In this document: positions 28,185-36,822 of the stretch, in pieces | Layout: every line of letters begins with the position of its first letter | Position numbering within the stretch: position 1 is the stretch's first letter | Source of the DNA: Oricola indica | GTDB taxonomy: Bacteria; Pseudomonadota; Alphaproteobacteria; Rhizobiales; Rhizobiaceae | Length of the DNA stretch: 64,000 nt | Assembly: GCF_019966595.1 (NCBI RefSeq) | Contig: NZ_JAINFJ010000001.1 | Location: 62,001 to 126,000 of the forward strand | Direction: 5' to 3' | Notes under the pieces: model-generated | Told to the model about the DNA's origin: nothing | What the model saw: only the letters and a program-made list of their open reading frames with translations | Database searches by the model: none | Made by a program: the position numbers and the translations under genes

Positions 28185-29135
28185 ATGGTATCGAAAATCT
28201 CACGCGGCGGGGCGACACCCGAAGCCGCCTCGCCCGCCGATTCGGCCGCAATCGATGCGGCCAATTTGAAGGCCGTGATTTTCCTGTCGGTCTCGATGGC
28301 GCTGTTCGCCCTCGATGACATGTTCATCAAGCTGGCCTCGGCCGATATCGGCGTCGGCCAGATCCTGACCGTCCAGGCCCTACTGTCGATCCTCTATTTC
28401 GGCTATCTGGCCCGCCGGCGCGGGCATCGAATCTCGCGTGCGGCGTTGATCTCTCCGGCGATCGTCACGCGCCACATTGGCGACGCCACGGGCGCGGTCT
28501 GCTTCGTGATCGCGCTGTCCCTGATGCCGATCAGCAATGCCTCCGCCATCCTCCAGGCCGCCCCGCTTGCGGTCACGCTTGGCGCGGCCGTCTTCCTGCG
28601 CGAGGCCGTGGGCTGGCGGCGATGGACGGCGATCGGCGTCGGCTTTGCCGGCGTTCTCCTTGTCATCCGCCCCGGCATGGACGGCTTCAATTCCGCTTCG
28701 CTTTTCGCGGTCGCGGCCGTGATCGGATTGACCATGCGCGATCTGGGAACGCGTGCCGTGCCGCACTCGATTTCGACCGAGGTGGTCGCGCTTGTGGCAA
28801 GTGTTGTCATCCTCGTGGCGGCGATCGTGCTGCAAACGGTCATGTCGCCCTGGCGGATGATGTCATGGCCGGTCACGGGCCTCGTCCTGTCAGCATCGGT
28901 TTGCGGCATCTTCGGCATCCATCTCATCACCAGCGCGCTGCGCCTGGGAGAGGTTTCCCTGATCGCGCCGTTCCGATATGTCCGTATCGTGATGGCAATC
29001 GGGATCGGGATGGTTGTTTTCGGCGAGAGGCCGGATATGTATACAATCCTCGGTACAGGCCTGATCGTTTTAAGCGGCCTCTACACGCTCTACCGCGAAC
29101 AATACTTAAAACATCGAAGAACGCGCATTTCATGA
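28185..29135 (+). CDS. EamA-family (DMT) transporter, paralogue of the upstream gene
   Basis: A 316-residue inner-membrane protein with ten hydrophobic segments after a roughly 25-residue polar N-terminus. It parallels the first EamA protein (ISNASAILQAAPLAVTLGAA, LLVIRPGMDGFN). It ends with an ATGA overlap into the MFS gene, so the two exporters are translated together. The substrate is unknown. Confidence 0.87.
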   Translation: MVSKISRGGATPEAASPADSAAIDAANLKAVIFLSVSMALFALDDMFIKLASADIGVGQILTVQALLSILYFGYLARRRGHRISRAALISPAIVTRHIGDATGAVCFVIALSLMPISNASAILQAAPLAVTLGAAVFLREAVGWRRWTAIGVGFAGVLLVIRPGMDGFNSASLFAVAAVIGLTMRDLGTRAVPHSISTEVVALVASVVILVAAIVLQTVMSPWRMMSWPVTGLVLSASVCGIFGIHLITSALRLGEVSLIAPFRYVRIVMAIGIGMVVFGERPDMYTILGTGLIVLSGLYTLYREQYLKHRRTRIS

Positions 29136-30355
29136 ATCGCCATACACCCGCTCCTCCCGACATGCAGCATGATGAATGGACAGGACCGCGTCCCGCGCTG
29201 GTGACGCTGATCCTGCTCGCGGCGGTCAGCCCATTGGCGATCAACCTGTTCGTACCCTCGATGCCGAGCATCGCCGCGGATCTGGGCGCGCCATATGCGA
29301 CCGTCCAGCTCGGTCTTTCGCTCTATCTGATCATGATGGCGATGCTGCAACTGGTGATCGGCCCGCTTTCGGACATTTATGGCCGACGACCGGTGATCTA
29401 TGCCGGTCTCGTCCTGTTCCTGATCGGAACGGCGCTTTGCGTGTTTTCGCAGTCGGCCACGGTGTTTCTCGCAGGCCGGGTCATCCAGTCGGCGAGCGTC
29501 ACCGGAATGGTGCTCTCGCGGGCGATCGTGAGGGATGTCTATCCGCGCGAAAAGGCGGCGAGCGCGATGGGCTACATGGTCATGGGCATGGCCGTCGCAC
29601 CGATGATCGGACCCGCAATCGGCGGCCAGATCGACGAATTGTTCGGCTGGCGCATGTCTTTCGTCGCGCTCGGCCTTTTCGGCGCCGCCGCGATAATCGC
29701 CGGCATGATCTCGCTGCCCGAGACGAACCGCTATCGCGGCACGTCGCTGCGCGCGCAAGTCGAGAGCTATCGCAAGCTTGGACGCCTTCCGGCCTTTTGG
29801 CTCTACGCTCTCTCCGCAGGTTTTACATCGGCGTCATTCTTCGCATTTCTCGGCGGCGGCCCGGCCGTGTCCAGCGTCTATCTCGGCCTCAGTCCCTCGG
29901 ATTACGGCCTCTATTTCGCGTTTTGCGCATTGGGCTATTCCATCGGCAATTTCCTGACCGGCCGCTATTCCGAGCGGCACGGCCTCGAACGGATGATGGT
30001 CGAAGGCGTGGTCGTGTCTCTCGCTGGCCCGTTGATCACGATCATCCTGTTTTCCGTCGGAATCGAGCATCCCGTCGCCTTTTTCCTGCCGTTGGCCCTC
30101 GTCGGGTTCGGCAACGGCATGACGCTGCCGAATGCGACCGCGGCTGCAATCAGCCTGCAGCCGGAATCGGCCGGAGCGGCTTCCGGACTGCTCGGCGCAT
30201 TGCAGATCGGCGTCGGCGCGGTCGCGTCCGTCATCGCCGGGATCATCGTGGGAACCGACGCGCAGCCGATACCGCTCTGCCTGTTCCTGCTGGCCTGCGG
30301 GTTCCTCGCAATCGTCCTTACGCTGGCCGCCGTGCGCAGCAATCCACGCGGCTGA
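29132..30355 (+). CDS. MFS drug-efflux transporter, Bcr/CflA family
   Basis: A 407-residue protein with 12 hydrophobic segments. The start NLFVPSMPSIAADLGA and the loop GPLSDIYGRRPVIYAG are typical of Bcr/CflA proton-driven exporters, as is IVRDVYPREKAASAMG. Members export drugs or small peptides. It overlaps the preceding EamA gene by four bases. A further 44 bases lead to mobA. Confidence 0.92.
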   Translation: MNRHTPAPPDMQHDEWTGPRPALVTLILLAAVSPLAINLFVPSMPSIAADLGAPYATVQLGLSLYLIMMAMLQLVIGPLSDIYGRRPVIYAGLVLFLIGTALCVFSQSATVFLAGRVIQSASVTGMVLSRAIVRDVYPREKAASAMGYMVMGMAVAPMIGPAIGGQIDELFGWRMSFVALGLFGAAAIIAGMISLPETNRYRGTSLRAQVESYRKLGRLPAFWLYALSAGFTSASFFAFLGGGPAVSSVYLGLSPSDYGLYFAFCALGYSIGNFLTGRYSERHGLERMMVEGVVVSLAGPLITIILFSVGIEHPVAFFLPLALVGFGNGMTLPNATAAAISLQPESAGAASGLLGALQIGVGAVASVIAGIIVGTDAQPIPLCLFLLACGFLAIVLTLAAVRSNPRG

Positions 30356-30399
30356 TCCAGGCCGTTGCGGCGATCGATCGAAGCAAGCATAGTCCGCCC

Positions 30400-31032
30400 A
30401 TGTCCGGTCCCGCTCCGCAACCCATCGTCGGCGTCGTCCTCGCGGGCGGCCTGTCCCGGCGCATGGGCGGGACCGACAAGACGCTGATCTCCCTCGGCGG
30501 AAAGCCGATGATCGGCCACGTTCTGGAGCGCCTCGCGCCGCAGGTTGCGGATGTCGCGATCAACGCAAATGGCGATACGGATCGTTTTGCGCCATTCGGC
30601 GTCCCGGTGATCGAGGACTCCATACAGGGCTACAAGGGGCCGCTTGCCGGAATCCTGACGGCGATGAGATGGGCGCGACAGGCCCATCGGGACACGCACG
30701 TGGTTACCGCAGCCGCAGACACGCCCTTCTTTCCCGCCGATCTCGTTTCGCGTTTCAGACAATGCGCGACCGGACCGGAGACGATTGCCATGGCAACCTC
30801 CGGCAGCGGGCGTCATCCGGTGTTCGCCTTGTGGCCGACATGCCTCGCGGAGGACCTTGAATCCTGGCTCAAAGAAACCGATACGCTAAAGGTCACCATG
30901 TGGACTCGGCGACATGAATGCGTGGATTGCAACTTCGCGGCATACGGCGATGGAAGCGACCCGTTCTTCAACGTCAACACGCCGGACGATCTCGCCGAGG
31001 CGGAGACGATCTTGAGGGGAAAGGCCCAATGA
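30400..31032 (+). CDS. mobA: Molybdenum cofactor guanylyltransferase
   Basis: A 210-residue nucleotidyltransferase that adds GMP to molybdopterin. The signature VVLAGGLSRRMGGTDKTL (GTP-binding, with the conserved Lys) is present near residue 10, followed by GYKGPLAGIL and VTAADTPFFP-type text. The family length is normal. Its TGA overlaps the mobB ATG as ATGA. Confidence 0.95.
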   Translation: MSGPAPQPIVGVVLAGGLSRRMGGTDKTLISLGGKPMIGHVLERLAPQVADVAINANGDTDRFAPFGVPVIEDSIQGYKGPLAGILTAMRWARQAHRDTHVVTAAADTPFFPADLVSRFRQCATGPETIAMATSGSGRHPVFALWPTCLAEDLESWLKETDTLKVTMWTRRHECVDCNFAAYGDGSDPFFNVNTPDDLAEAETILRGKAQ

Positions 31033-31553
31033 AGGCCGGGCATCGTGTCATCGGAATCATCGGCTGGAAGAACTCCGGAAAGACCCGGATGGTCGCCGCG
31101 CTGGTCGCCGAACTGAACTGGCGCGGGTGGGCTGTTTCGACGATCAAGCATGCACATCACGACTTCGATATCGACCACGAGGGAACCGACAGCTGGACCC
31201 ACCGTAAATCCGGCGCACGCGAAGTCGCCATCGTATCCGGCCGTCGCTGGGCGCTGATGCACGAGAACTCAGCCGACGATGACGAACCGCCGCTCGCCGA
31301 CATGCTGAACCGCCTCTCCCCCTGCGATATCGTGCTGATCGAGGGATACAAGCGCGAAGCGCATGCAAAGATCGAGATCCGCAGGACCAGCGCCGCCGAT
31401 AATGCGCCGCTCTCATCGGGCGATGAGACGATCGTCGCCGTGGTCAGCGACGACCCGGACGCAACGGCCGGCGACCTCCCGGTCTTCGGCCACGACGCGG
31501 TTTCCGACGTCGCCGATTTCATCGAGCGGCAAACCGGCCTGGACAGGAGATGA
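31029..31553 (+). CDS. mobB: Molybdopterin-guanine dinucleotide biosynthesis protein B
   Basis: A 174-residue P-loop protein. The loop is GWKNSGKTRM, followed by the family stretch TIKHAHHDFDIDHEGTDSW and VLIEGYKREAHAKIEIRR. MobB binds GTP and assists MobA. It is joined to mobA upstream and to the cytochrome gene downstream by ATGA overlaps on both sides. Confidence 0.95.
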   Translation: MKAGHRVIGIIGWKNSGKTRMVAALVAELNWRGWAVSTIKHAHHDFDIDHEGTDSWTHRKSGAREVAIVSGRRWALMHENSADDDEPPLADMLNRLSPCDIVLIEGYKREAHAKIEIRRTSAADNAPLSSGDETIVAVVSDDPDATAGDLPVFGHDAVSDVADFIERQTGLDRR

Positions 31554-32095
31554 AGACCGGCATGGCAATCAGGCCCCATAATCCGCGCGACCCGTTCGGT
31601 GGTTACGCCCCGACGACGATCATCCTGCACTGGACGACGGCGGTTTTCGTCATCGCGCTCTATGTCGTCCACGGACGCAATGCGAGCACGCATATCGGCC
31701 TTGGGCTCATTGCCGCGCCGTTCCTTCTCTGGCGTGTCACGCGCCGCTTCAAGCGCGGCTTTGCCCGCATCTCGGACCTGTCGGCAGCCTTCAACGTGAC
31801 ATCCCGCGTCACCATGTTCGCGCTATTGGTCTGCGTCCTTGCGCTCGCCGTGACCGGCCTGCTGTTGCCGATGCTCCGGGGCGACGCTTATCTGATCTTC
31901 GACTGGACGAGCTTCACCGTGCCCTTCCCGATCATGCCGGAGGCGGCAATGATCGCCGAAACAGTCCATTCCATTGCGGGCCATTCCTGCATGTTGCTCG
32001 CGGGATTCCATATCATCGACGGGCTCACGCACCACTTCTTCGACAAGGACAATGTCCTGGTGCGCATTCTCAGGCCGGCTAAAAACGGCAAGTGA
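31550..32095 (+). CDS. Cytochrome b561-type membrane protein
   Basis: A 181-residue membrane protein with four hydrophobic segments and histidines placed as haem b ligands: HWTTAVFV and HIGLGLIAAPFLLWRV in the first half, and HSIAGHSCMLLAGFHIIDGLTHHFF near the end. It likely carries electrons between quinone and a periplasmic enzyme. Its gene overlaps mobB by four bases, so it may serve a molybdoenzyme; this is inference from context. Confidence 0.85.
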   Translation: MKTGMAIRPHNPRDPFGGYAPTTIILHWTTAVFVIALYVVHGRNASTHIGLGLIAAPFLLWRVTRRFKRGFARISDLSAAFNVTSRVTMFALLVCVLALAVTGLLLPMLRGDAYLIFDWTSFTVPFPIMPEAAMIAETVHSIAGHSCMLLAGFHIIDGLTHHFFDKDNVLVRILRPAKNGK

Positions 32096-32255
32096 CAAAC
32101 CGGTTTGGATGCCGGATTTGCGGGAATTTTTAGTGTTGCAATTCGCGCAAAAACAGTGGGAGTATCTTTCCTCATGCCCGGCAATTTCCGCCGGGCCCAG
32201 CATCAGTCGCGGAAAGACCGCGCACAAGGACCACGTGTTGAAGAGGAAGAACAAC

Positions 32256-33035
32256 ATGCGTTTCACCAAAGGCTTGATGGCTGCGGCCGCGACACTGGCG
32301 TTGACCGTCGGCGCCGCGCAGGCCCAGGACATGATGAAGATCAAGATCGGCACGGAAGGCGCCTACCCGCCCTTCAACAATCTTGAGGCCGACGGCTCGC
32401 TGGTCGGATTCGACATCGACATTGCCAAGGCGCTTTGCGCCGAAATGAACGCGGAATGCGAATTCGTCACCCAGGACTGGGACGGCATCATTCCGGCGCT
32501 TCTCGCCGGCAAGTTCGACGCCATCATCGCCTCCATGTCGATCACCGAGGAGCGCAAGGAAAGCGTCGACTTCACCAACAAGTACTACAACACCCCGCCG
32601 GCGATCGCCGTGCCGAAGGACAGCGACATCACCGAAGCCTCCGATGCGGGCCTTGCGGGCAAGATGATCGGCGCGCAATCCTCGACCACCCACTCCAACT
32701 ATGCCGAGGAAAAGCTCTCCTCCGCCGAGTTGAAGCTTTACCCGACCCCGGACGAATACAAGCTCGACATCGCGTCCGGCCGCATCGATGCCGTGATCGA
32801 TGACGTGATCGTGCTGTCGGAATGGCTCAAGTCCGATGATGGCGACTGCTGCAAGCTGTTGGCGACCCTGCCGATCGATCCGGTGATCAACGGCGAAGGC
32901 GCCGGTATCGCCATTCGCAAGGGCGAGGACGAGCTTCGCGAGGCGTTCAACGCCGCCATCGATGCGATCCGCGCCAACGGCACCTACAAGGAAATCAACG
33001 ATCAGTATTTCGACGTCGACGTCTACGGCGACTGA
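32256..33035 (+). CDS. Polar amino-acid ABC transporter, periplasmic binding protein
   Basis: A 259-residue binding protein of the HisJ/ArgT type. The signal peptide ends at about residue 23 (AQA-QD). The motifs KIGTEGAYPPFNNLEADG, LVGFDIDIAKALCAEM and WDGIIPALLAGKFDAII are classical. A paired cysteine, DGDCCKLL, is found near the end. GAGGAAG precedes the ATG. Two permease genes follow, with a hairpin between. Lysine/arginine/ornithine- or opine-like ligands are likely. Confidence 0.93.
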   Translation: MRFTKGLMAAAATLALTVGAAQAQDMMKIKIGTEGAYPPFNNLEADGSLVGFDIDIAKALCAEMNAECEFVTQDWDGIIPALLAGKFDAIIASMSITEERKESVDFTNKYYNTPPAIAVPKDSDITEASDAGLAGKMIGAQSSTTHSNYAEEKLSSAELKLYPTPDEYKLDIASGRIDAVIDDVIVLSEWLKSDDGDCCKLLATLPIDPVINGEGAGIAIRKGEDELREAFNAAIDAIRANGTYKEINDQYFDVDVYGD

Positions 33036-33053
33036 TTTCCACTGACGAACCGG

Positions 33054-33077
33054 CCGGGCAGCGCATGCGCTGTCCGG
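33054..33077 (+). terminator. Hairpin between binding-protein and permease genes
   Basis: CCGGGCAGCGC and GCGCTGTCCGG pair with one G-T pair over an AT loop. No T-run follows. It has the same placement as the hairpin in the Liv operon and may raise binding-protein expression over that of the permeases. Confidence 0.65.
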
Positions 33078-33126
33078 TCGCATTCCCGGCTCCCCCGGGG
33101 CCGGACGGGACAGACAAGCGGGGCGG

Positions 33127-33840
33127 ATGGACAACTACCTGACGTTGCTCAGCTTCGGCGACCAGGGCTGGGGCGACGAGATCGCCTGGGGCGTCCTGAT
33201 CACGGTATCGCTTGCACTGGCGACCCTGCCCGTCGGCCTGTTCATCGGCTTCATGATCGCGGTCGCCAAGCAGAGCGAGGAATGGACGCTCCGCACCGCC
33301 GCCGACATCTACACCACGATCTTCCGCGGCCTTCCCGAACTGCTCACGCTGTTCCTCGTCTATTTCGGCCTGCAAATCGGCATCCAGCAATTGCTGAAGG
33401 CCGTCGGCCTCGGCGGCGCGATCGAAATCAACACCTTCTTCGCCGGCGTCATCGCGCTTGCGCTGGTGTTCTCCTCCTACGCCAGCGAAGTGTTCCTGTC
33501 CGCGTTCCGCGCCATTCCGAAGGGCCAGTACGAGGGCGGCTACGCGCTGGGCCTTCGCCGCGGCAGGGTCATGCGCTCCATCATCGTGCCACAACTGATC
33601 CGCATCGCCCTGCCCGGCCTCGGCAATCTCTGGATGATCCTGATCAAGGATACGGCGCTCGTTTCCGCGATCGGCCTCACCGACATTCTGCGCCAGACCG
33701 GCGTTGCCGCGCGCGTGACCAAGGAGGCCTTCCTTTTCTTCGGCCTCGCCTTCCTGCTCTATCTGGTCCTCGCCCTGATCTCCTCTATCGGCCTCAACAG
33801 GCTTGAAGCCTATGGCAAACGCGGAGAACAGGTCCGATGA
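33127..33840 (+). CDS. Polar amino-acid ABC permease, HisQ-like
   Basis: A 237-residue inner-membrane permease with five hydrophobic segments. The HisQ stretch YTTIFRGLPELLTLFLVYFG and the EAA-type coupling loop around EGGYALGLRRGRVMRSI are clear, as is PGLGNLWMILIKDTAL. It forms a heterodimer with the next gene product. It ends with an ATGA overlap. No ATPase gene is adjacent. Confidence 0.93.
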   Translation: MDNYLTLLSFGDQGWGDEIAWGVLITVSLALATLPVGLFIGFMIAVAKQSEEWTLRTAADIYTTIFRGLPELLTLFLVYFGLQIGIQQLLKAVGLGGAIEINTFFAGVIALALVFSSYASEVFLSAFRAIPKGQYEGGYALGLRRGRVMRSIIVPQLIRIALPGLGNLWMILIKDTALVSAIGLTDILRQTGVAARVTKEAFLFFGLAFLLYLVLALISSIGLNRLEAYGKRGEQVR

Positions 33841-34667
33841 GTGTCGCCGACACGCTGATAAAGGCCCAACCCGCGCCACCCGACCGTGCGAAGCGCTGGA
33901 CGACGGCGCGTATCTCCGGAACGATCCTCGTCATGTTCTGGGTCGCCGCGGCGATCGGGCTCGTCCTCTATCTCTACTCGGCGTGGGACATCGCCAAGAT
34001 CGAGCGCTACGGCCCGAAATTCCTGTCCGGCCTGTGGACCACCCTGTCGCTGGTCGGCGTATCCATCGCGATCGGCGCGGTGATTTCCCTGCCCGTCGCG
34101 CTCGGCCGGGTGTCGAAAAACCCCGTCATCAGCCGCATTGCCTTCGCATATGTCTACGTGTTCCGCGGAACGCCGCTGATCGCCCAGCTCTTCCTGATTT
34201 ATTACGGCCTCGGCTCCTTCCGCCCGCAACTGGAGGCGGTCGGCCTGTGGCTTTTCTTCCGCGACGCCTGGAATTGCGCCCTGTTCGCGTTTTCCCTGAA
34301 CACCTCTGCCTACCAGGCGGAAATCCTGCGCGGCGCCATCGACAGCGTGCCGCGCGGCCAATGGGAAGGCGCCGCCGCACTTGGGCTGAACCGATTGCAG
34401 GCTTTCTGGAAAGTCATCCTGCCGCAGGCCCTGATCGTCGCCCTGCGCCCTTACGGCAACGAGATCATACTGATGATCAAGGGTTCCGCCATCGTCGCCC
34501 TCGTCACCGTGTTCGACCTGATGGGCGAGACGCGGCGCGCCTTCTCGCGCACCTATGACTTCCAGGCCTATATCTGGGCTGCGGTCTTCTATTTCTGCAT
34601 CGTCGAAGCGCTGCGCAATGTCTGGAACTTGCTGGAAGCGCGTCTGACGCGGCACCTCAAGCGCTAG
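33837..34667 (+). CDS. Polar amino-acid ABC permease, HisM-like
   Basis: A 276-residue permease, with a longer cytoplasmic N-terminus (about 40 residues) than HisQ. Signature text is YVFRGTPLIAQLFLIYYG, the coupling loop GQWEGAAALGLNRLQAFW, and PYGNEIILMIKGSAIV. It completes the channel. The gene ends four bases inside the convergent LysR gene, and no ATPase gene follows, so the ATPase must be encoded elsewhere or shared. Confidence 0.93.
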   Translation: MSVADTLIKAQPAPPDRAKRWTTARISGTILVMFWVAAAIGLVLYLYSAWDIAKIERYGPKFLSGLWTTLSLVGVSIAIGAVISLPVALGRVSKNPVISRIAFAYVYVFRGTPLIAQLFLIYYGLGSFRPQLEAVGLWLFFRDAWNCALFAFSLNTSAYQAEILRGAIDSVPRGQWEGAAALGLNRLQAFWKVILPQALIVALRPYGNEIILMIKGSAIVALVTVFDLMGETRRAFSRTYDFQAYIWAAVFYFCIVEALRNVWNLLEARLTRHLKR

Positions 34668-35554
34668 CCACTGCCCTGCCGCGCCTCGGCATGGCGGCGA
34701 AGCCACGAGACGAAGGCTTTCAGCGACGGACGCATCGCGCCGCGACGAGTCACGATGTAATAGCCGGAGCCAGGCCGGGCATCTTCGAACAGCAACCGCA
34801 GGCTCCCCGCTTCGATCTCGGCCTCGAGGAACGCGCGCGCCGAAGCGGTGATCCCGTCGCCGCGCCGCAGACCGTCGAGCACGAGATAGCCCGGCAGATG
34901 CGTGATATCGAGCTTGCCGGTGGCGATCACGCCCTGCCGCTCCAGCCAGAGCGACAATTCGTTGGTGCCCAGTTCCTGCATCCAGGGATAGTCCACCAGT
35001 TGCTCGGGATCGGTGAACTGCCGGTCCCCGACCAGCGAGCGAGCAGCAACGATCGCGAATGTGGTCGGCAACAACAATTCCGCGTCGAGACCGGGCCAGT
35101 TGCCGTCACCGAAGCGGATGGCCACATCGACCCCGCCGGGCGCGAGTTCGACGAGTTCGGCCGTCGGATTGAGCATCAATTCGATGTCGGGATGCTGCAG
35201 GCGGAAGTCGGAGATGCGGGGCATCAGCCAGCTGACCGCAAATGCGGGCGTCATCGTCACCTGCAGCGGCCGCCCCGACCCGGTTTCCGACAATGCATCG
35301 ACGGCGGAGCGAATGCCGGAAAACGCTTCTTCGAGGCTCTTCGCCAGATCCTGCCCTTCCGGTGTCAGCGCGACGCCGCGCCCGTGCCGCACCACCAGCG
35401 AGACGCCGAGATGCGCTTCCAGCGCCCTGACCTGCTGGCTGACGGCGGCGTGACTGACATTCAGCATCCGCCCCGCTTGAGAGAGGTTCAGCGTGTCGGT
35501 AACGGCCGAAAAAGCCTTCAGTCCATTCAGCGATGGAATTCCGCGCCAATCCAT
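34664..35554 (-). CDS. LysR-family regulator, GcvA-like
   Basis: A 296-residue regulator. The N-terminal helix-turn-helix reads SLNGLKAFSAVTDTLNLSQAG and SHAAVSQQVRALEAHLG, the GcvA/AmpR-type subclass. The C-terminal effector domain starts about residue 93. It overlaps the 3' end of the ABC permease and is divergent from a small reading frame and the 3-hydroxyisobutyrate dehydrogenase homologue. It may control the transporter or the divergent genes. Confidence 0.9.
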   Translation of the reverse strand: MDWRGIPSLNGLKAFSAVTDTLNLSQAGRMLNVSHAAVSQQVRALEAHLGVSLVVRHGRGVALTPEGQDLAKSLEEAFSGIRSAVDALSETGSGRPLQVTMTPAFAVSWLMPRISDFRLQHPDIELMLNPTAELVELAPGGVDVAIRFGDGNWPGLDAELLLPTTFAIVAARSLVGDRQFTDPEQLVDYPWMQELGTNELSLWLERQGVIATGKLDITHLPGYLVLDGLRRGDGITASARAFLEAEIEAGSLRLLFEDARPGSGYYIVTRRGAMRPSLKAFVSWLRRHAEARQGSG

Positions 35555-35640
35555 ATGAAAGCCAGCCTTACATATCGCTTATATTTGTGACTGGCATATG
35601 CGCCAATTTCAGTCAATCTGGCCTCATGAAAATCTGACAT

Positions 35641-35826
35641 ATGGAAAATCCAATGCTGAACGTGATCGCAAACTCCCTGATGACTGCAGCGCGCACGCCA
35701 AACATCGACACCCAAACAACGACGGCACGGACGGAACGCGATATCGCGAACGAGGCGCACCGAGAGAAAGTGACTGCCTTTCTCGCACTCGCGCGGACGC
35801 CGGCCGACAGCCACATGAACGGTTGA
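35641..35826 (+). CDS. Possible small protein in the LysR divergent gap
   Basis: A 61-residue frame (or 57 from the second ATG at 35653). The sequence is Ala- and Thr-rich with HREKVTAFLALAR near the end and matches no family I know. It lies 86 bases from the LysR start and on the opposite strand. GGAAA precedes the second ATG. The gap is otherwise about 380 bases long and without a gene. Expression is not certain. Confidence 0.35.
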   Translation: MENPMLNVIANSLMTAARTPNIDTQTTTARTERDIANEAHREKVTAFLALARTPADSHMNG

Positions 35827-35937
35827 ATCGATCCACGAAGAAACAGCGGCAAGGGATTCTCCTGAAACCGGATTCGCCGTTTGATCGTCGCGCCTGATAG
35901 GCTATGTCACGCGCAAACGATCGAAAGGGAACCGGAT

Positions 35938-36822
35938 ATGGCAAAAGCGGCGTTCATCGGCCTCGGCGTGATGGGATATCACATGGCGGGCCACCTCGCG
36001 ACGAAGGGCGGTCACGACGTCACGGTCTACAACCGCACCGAGGCGAAGGCGCAGAAATGGGTCGAGGAGTTCGGCGGCACGATGGCCCCGACCCCGAAAG
36101 CGGCCGCCGAAGACGCCGATTTCGTCTTCTCCTGCGTCGGCAATGACGACGACCTGCGCTCGGTTACGATCGGCGAAGACGGCGCGTTCGAAGGCATGAA
36201 GTCCGGAGCCATCTTCATCGACAACACCACCGCTTCCGCCGACGTGGCGCGCGAGTTGCGCGCAGCCGCCGACAAGGGCGGGTTCGGCTTTATCGACGCA
36301 CCGGTTTCCGGCGGCGAAGCCGGCGCGGTCAATGGCGTCCTGACCGTGATGTGCGGCGGCGACGAAGACGTGTTCGAGCGCGCCAGGCCGGCGATCGAGG
36401 CCTTTGCGCGCATGGTCGGCCTCATGGGACCGACCGGCGCGGGCCAGTTGACCAAGATGGTCAACCAGATCTGCATTGCAGGCTTGGTCCAGGGCCTGTC
36501 GGAGGGCATCAATTTCGGCCTCAAGGCCGGGCTCGACATGCACAAGGTCATCGACGTCATCTCCAAGGGCGCGGCAGGCTCCTGGCAGATGGAAAACCGC
36601 CACAAGACCATGATCGCGGGCGAGTACCAACATGGCTTCGCGGTCGACTGGATGCGCAAGGACCTCGCCATCGTGCTCTCCGAAGCAAACAACAATGGCG
36701 CGGCGCTCCCGGTGACGGCCCTGGTCGACCAGTTCTACAAGGATATCCAGTCCATGGGCGGCCGGCGTTGGGACACGTCATCGCTGTTGGCGCGACTGCA
36801 AAAGATCGATGGCGACTCCTGA
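35938..36822 (+). CDS. 3-Hydroxyisobutyrate dehydrogenase-family oxidoreductase
   Basis: A 294-residue beta-hydroxyacid dehydrogenase. The N-terminal Rossmann loop is FIGLGVMGYHMAGHL, the substrate motif is DAPVSGGEAGAVNG, and the catalytic Lys is in TKMVNQICIAGLVQG. Members oxidise 3-hydroxyisobutyrate, tartronate semialdehyde or related acids. AAGGGA precedes the ATG. Its 3' end overlaps the DNA-repair gene by 14 bases. The exact substrate is open. Confidence 0.9.
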   Translation: MAKAAFIGLGVMGYHMAGHLATKGGHDVTVYNRTEAKAQKWVEEFGGTMAPTPKAAAEDADFVFSCVGNDDDLRSVTIGEDGAFEGMKSGAIFIDNTTASADVARELRAAADKGGFGFIDAPVSGGEAGAVNGVLTVMCGGDEDVFERARPAIEAFARMVGLMGPTGAGQLTKMVNQICIAGLVQGLSEGINFGLKAGLDMHKVIDVISKGAAGSWQMENRHKTMIAGEYQHGFAVDWMRKDLAIVLSEANNNGAALPVTALVDQFYKDIQSMGGRRWDTSSLLARLQKIDGDS

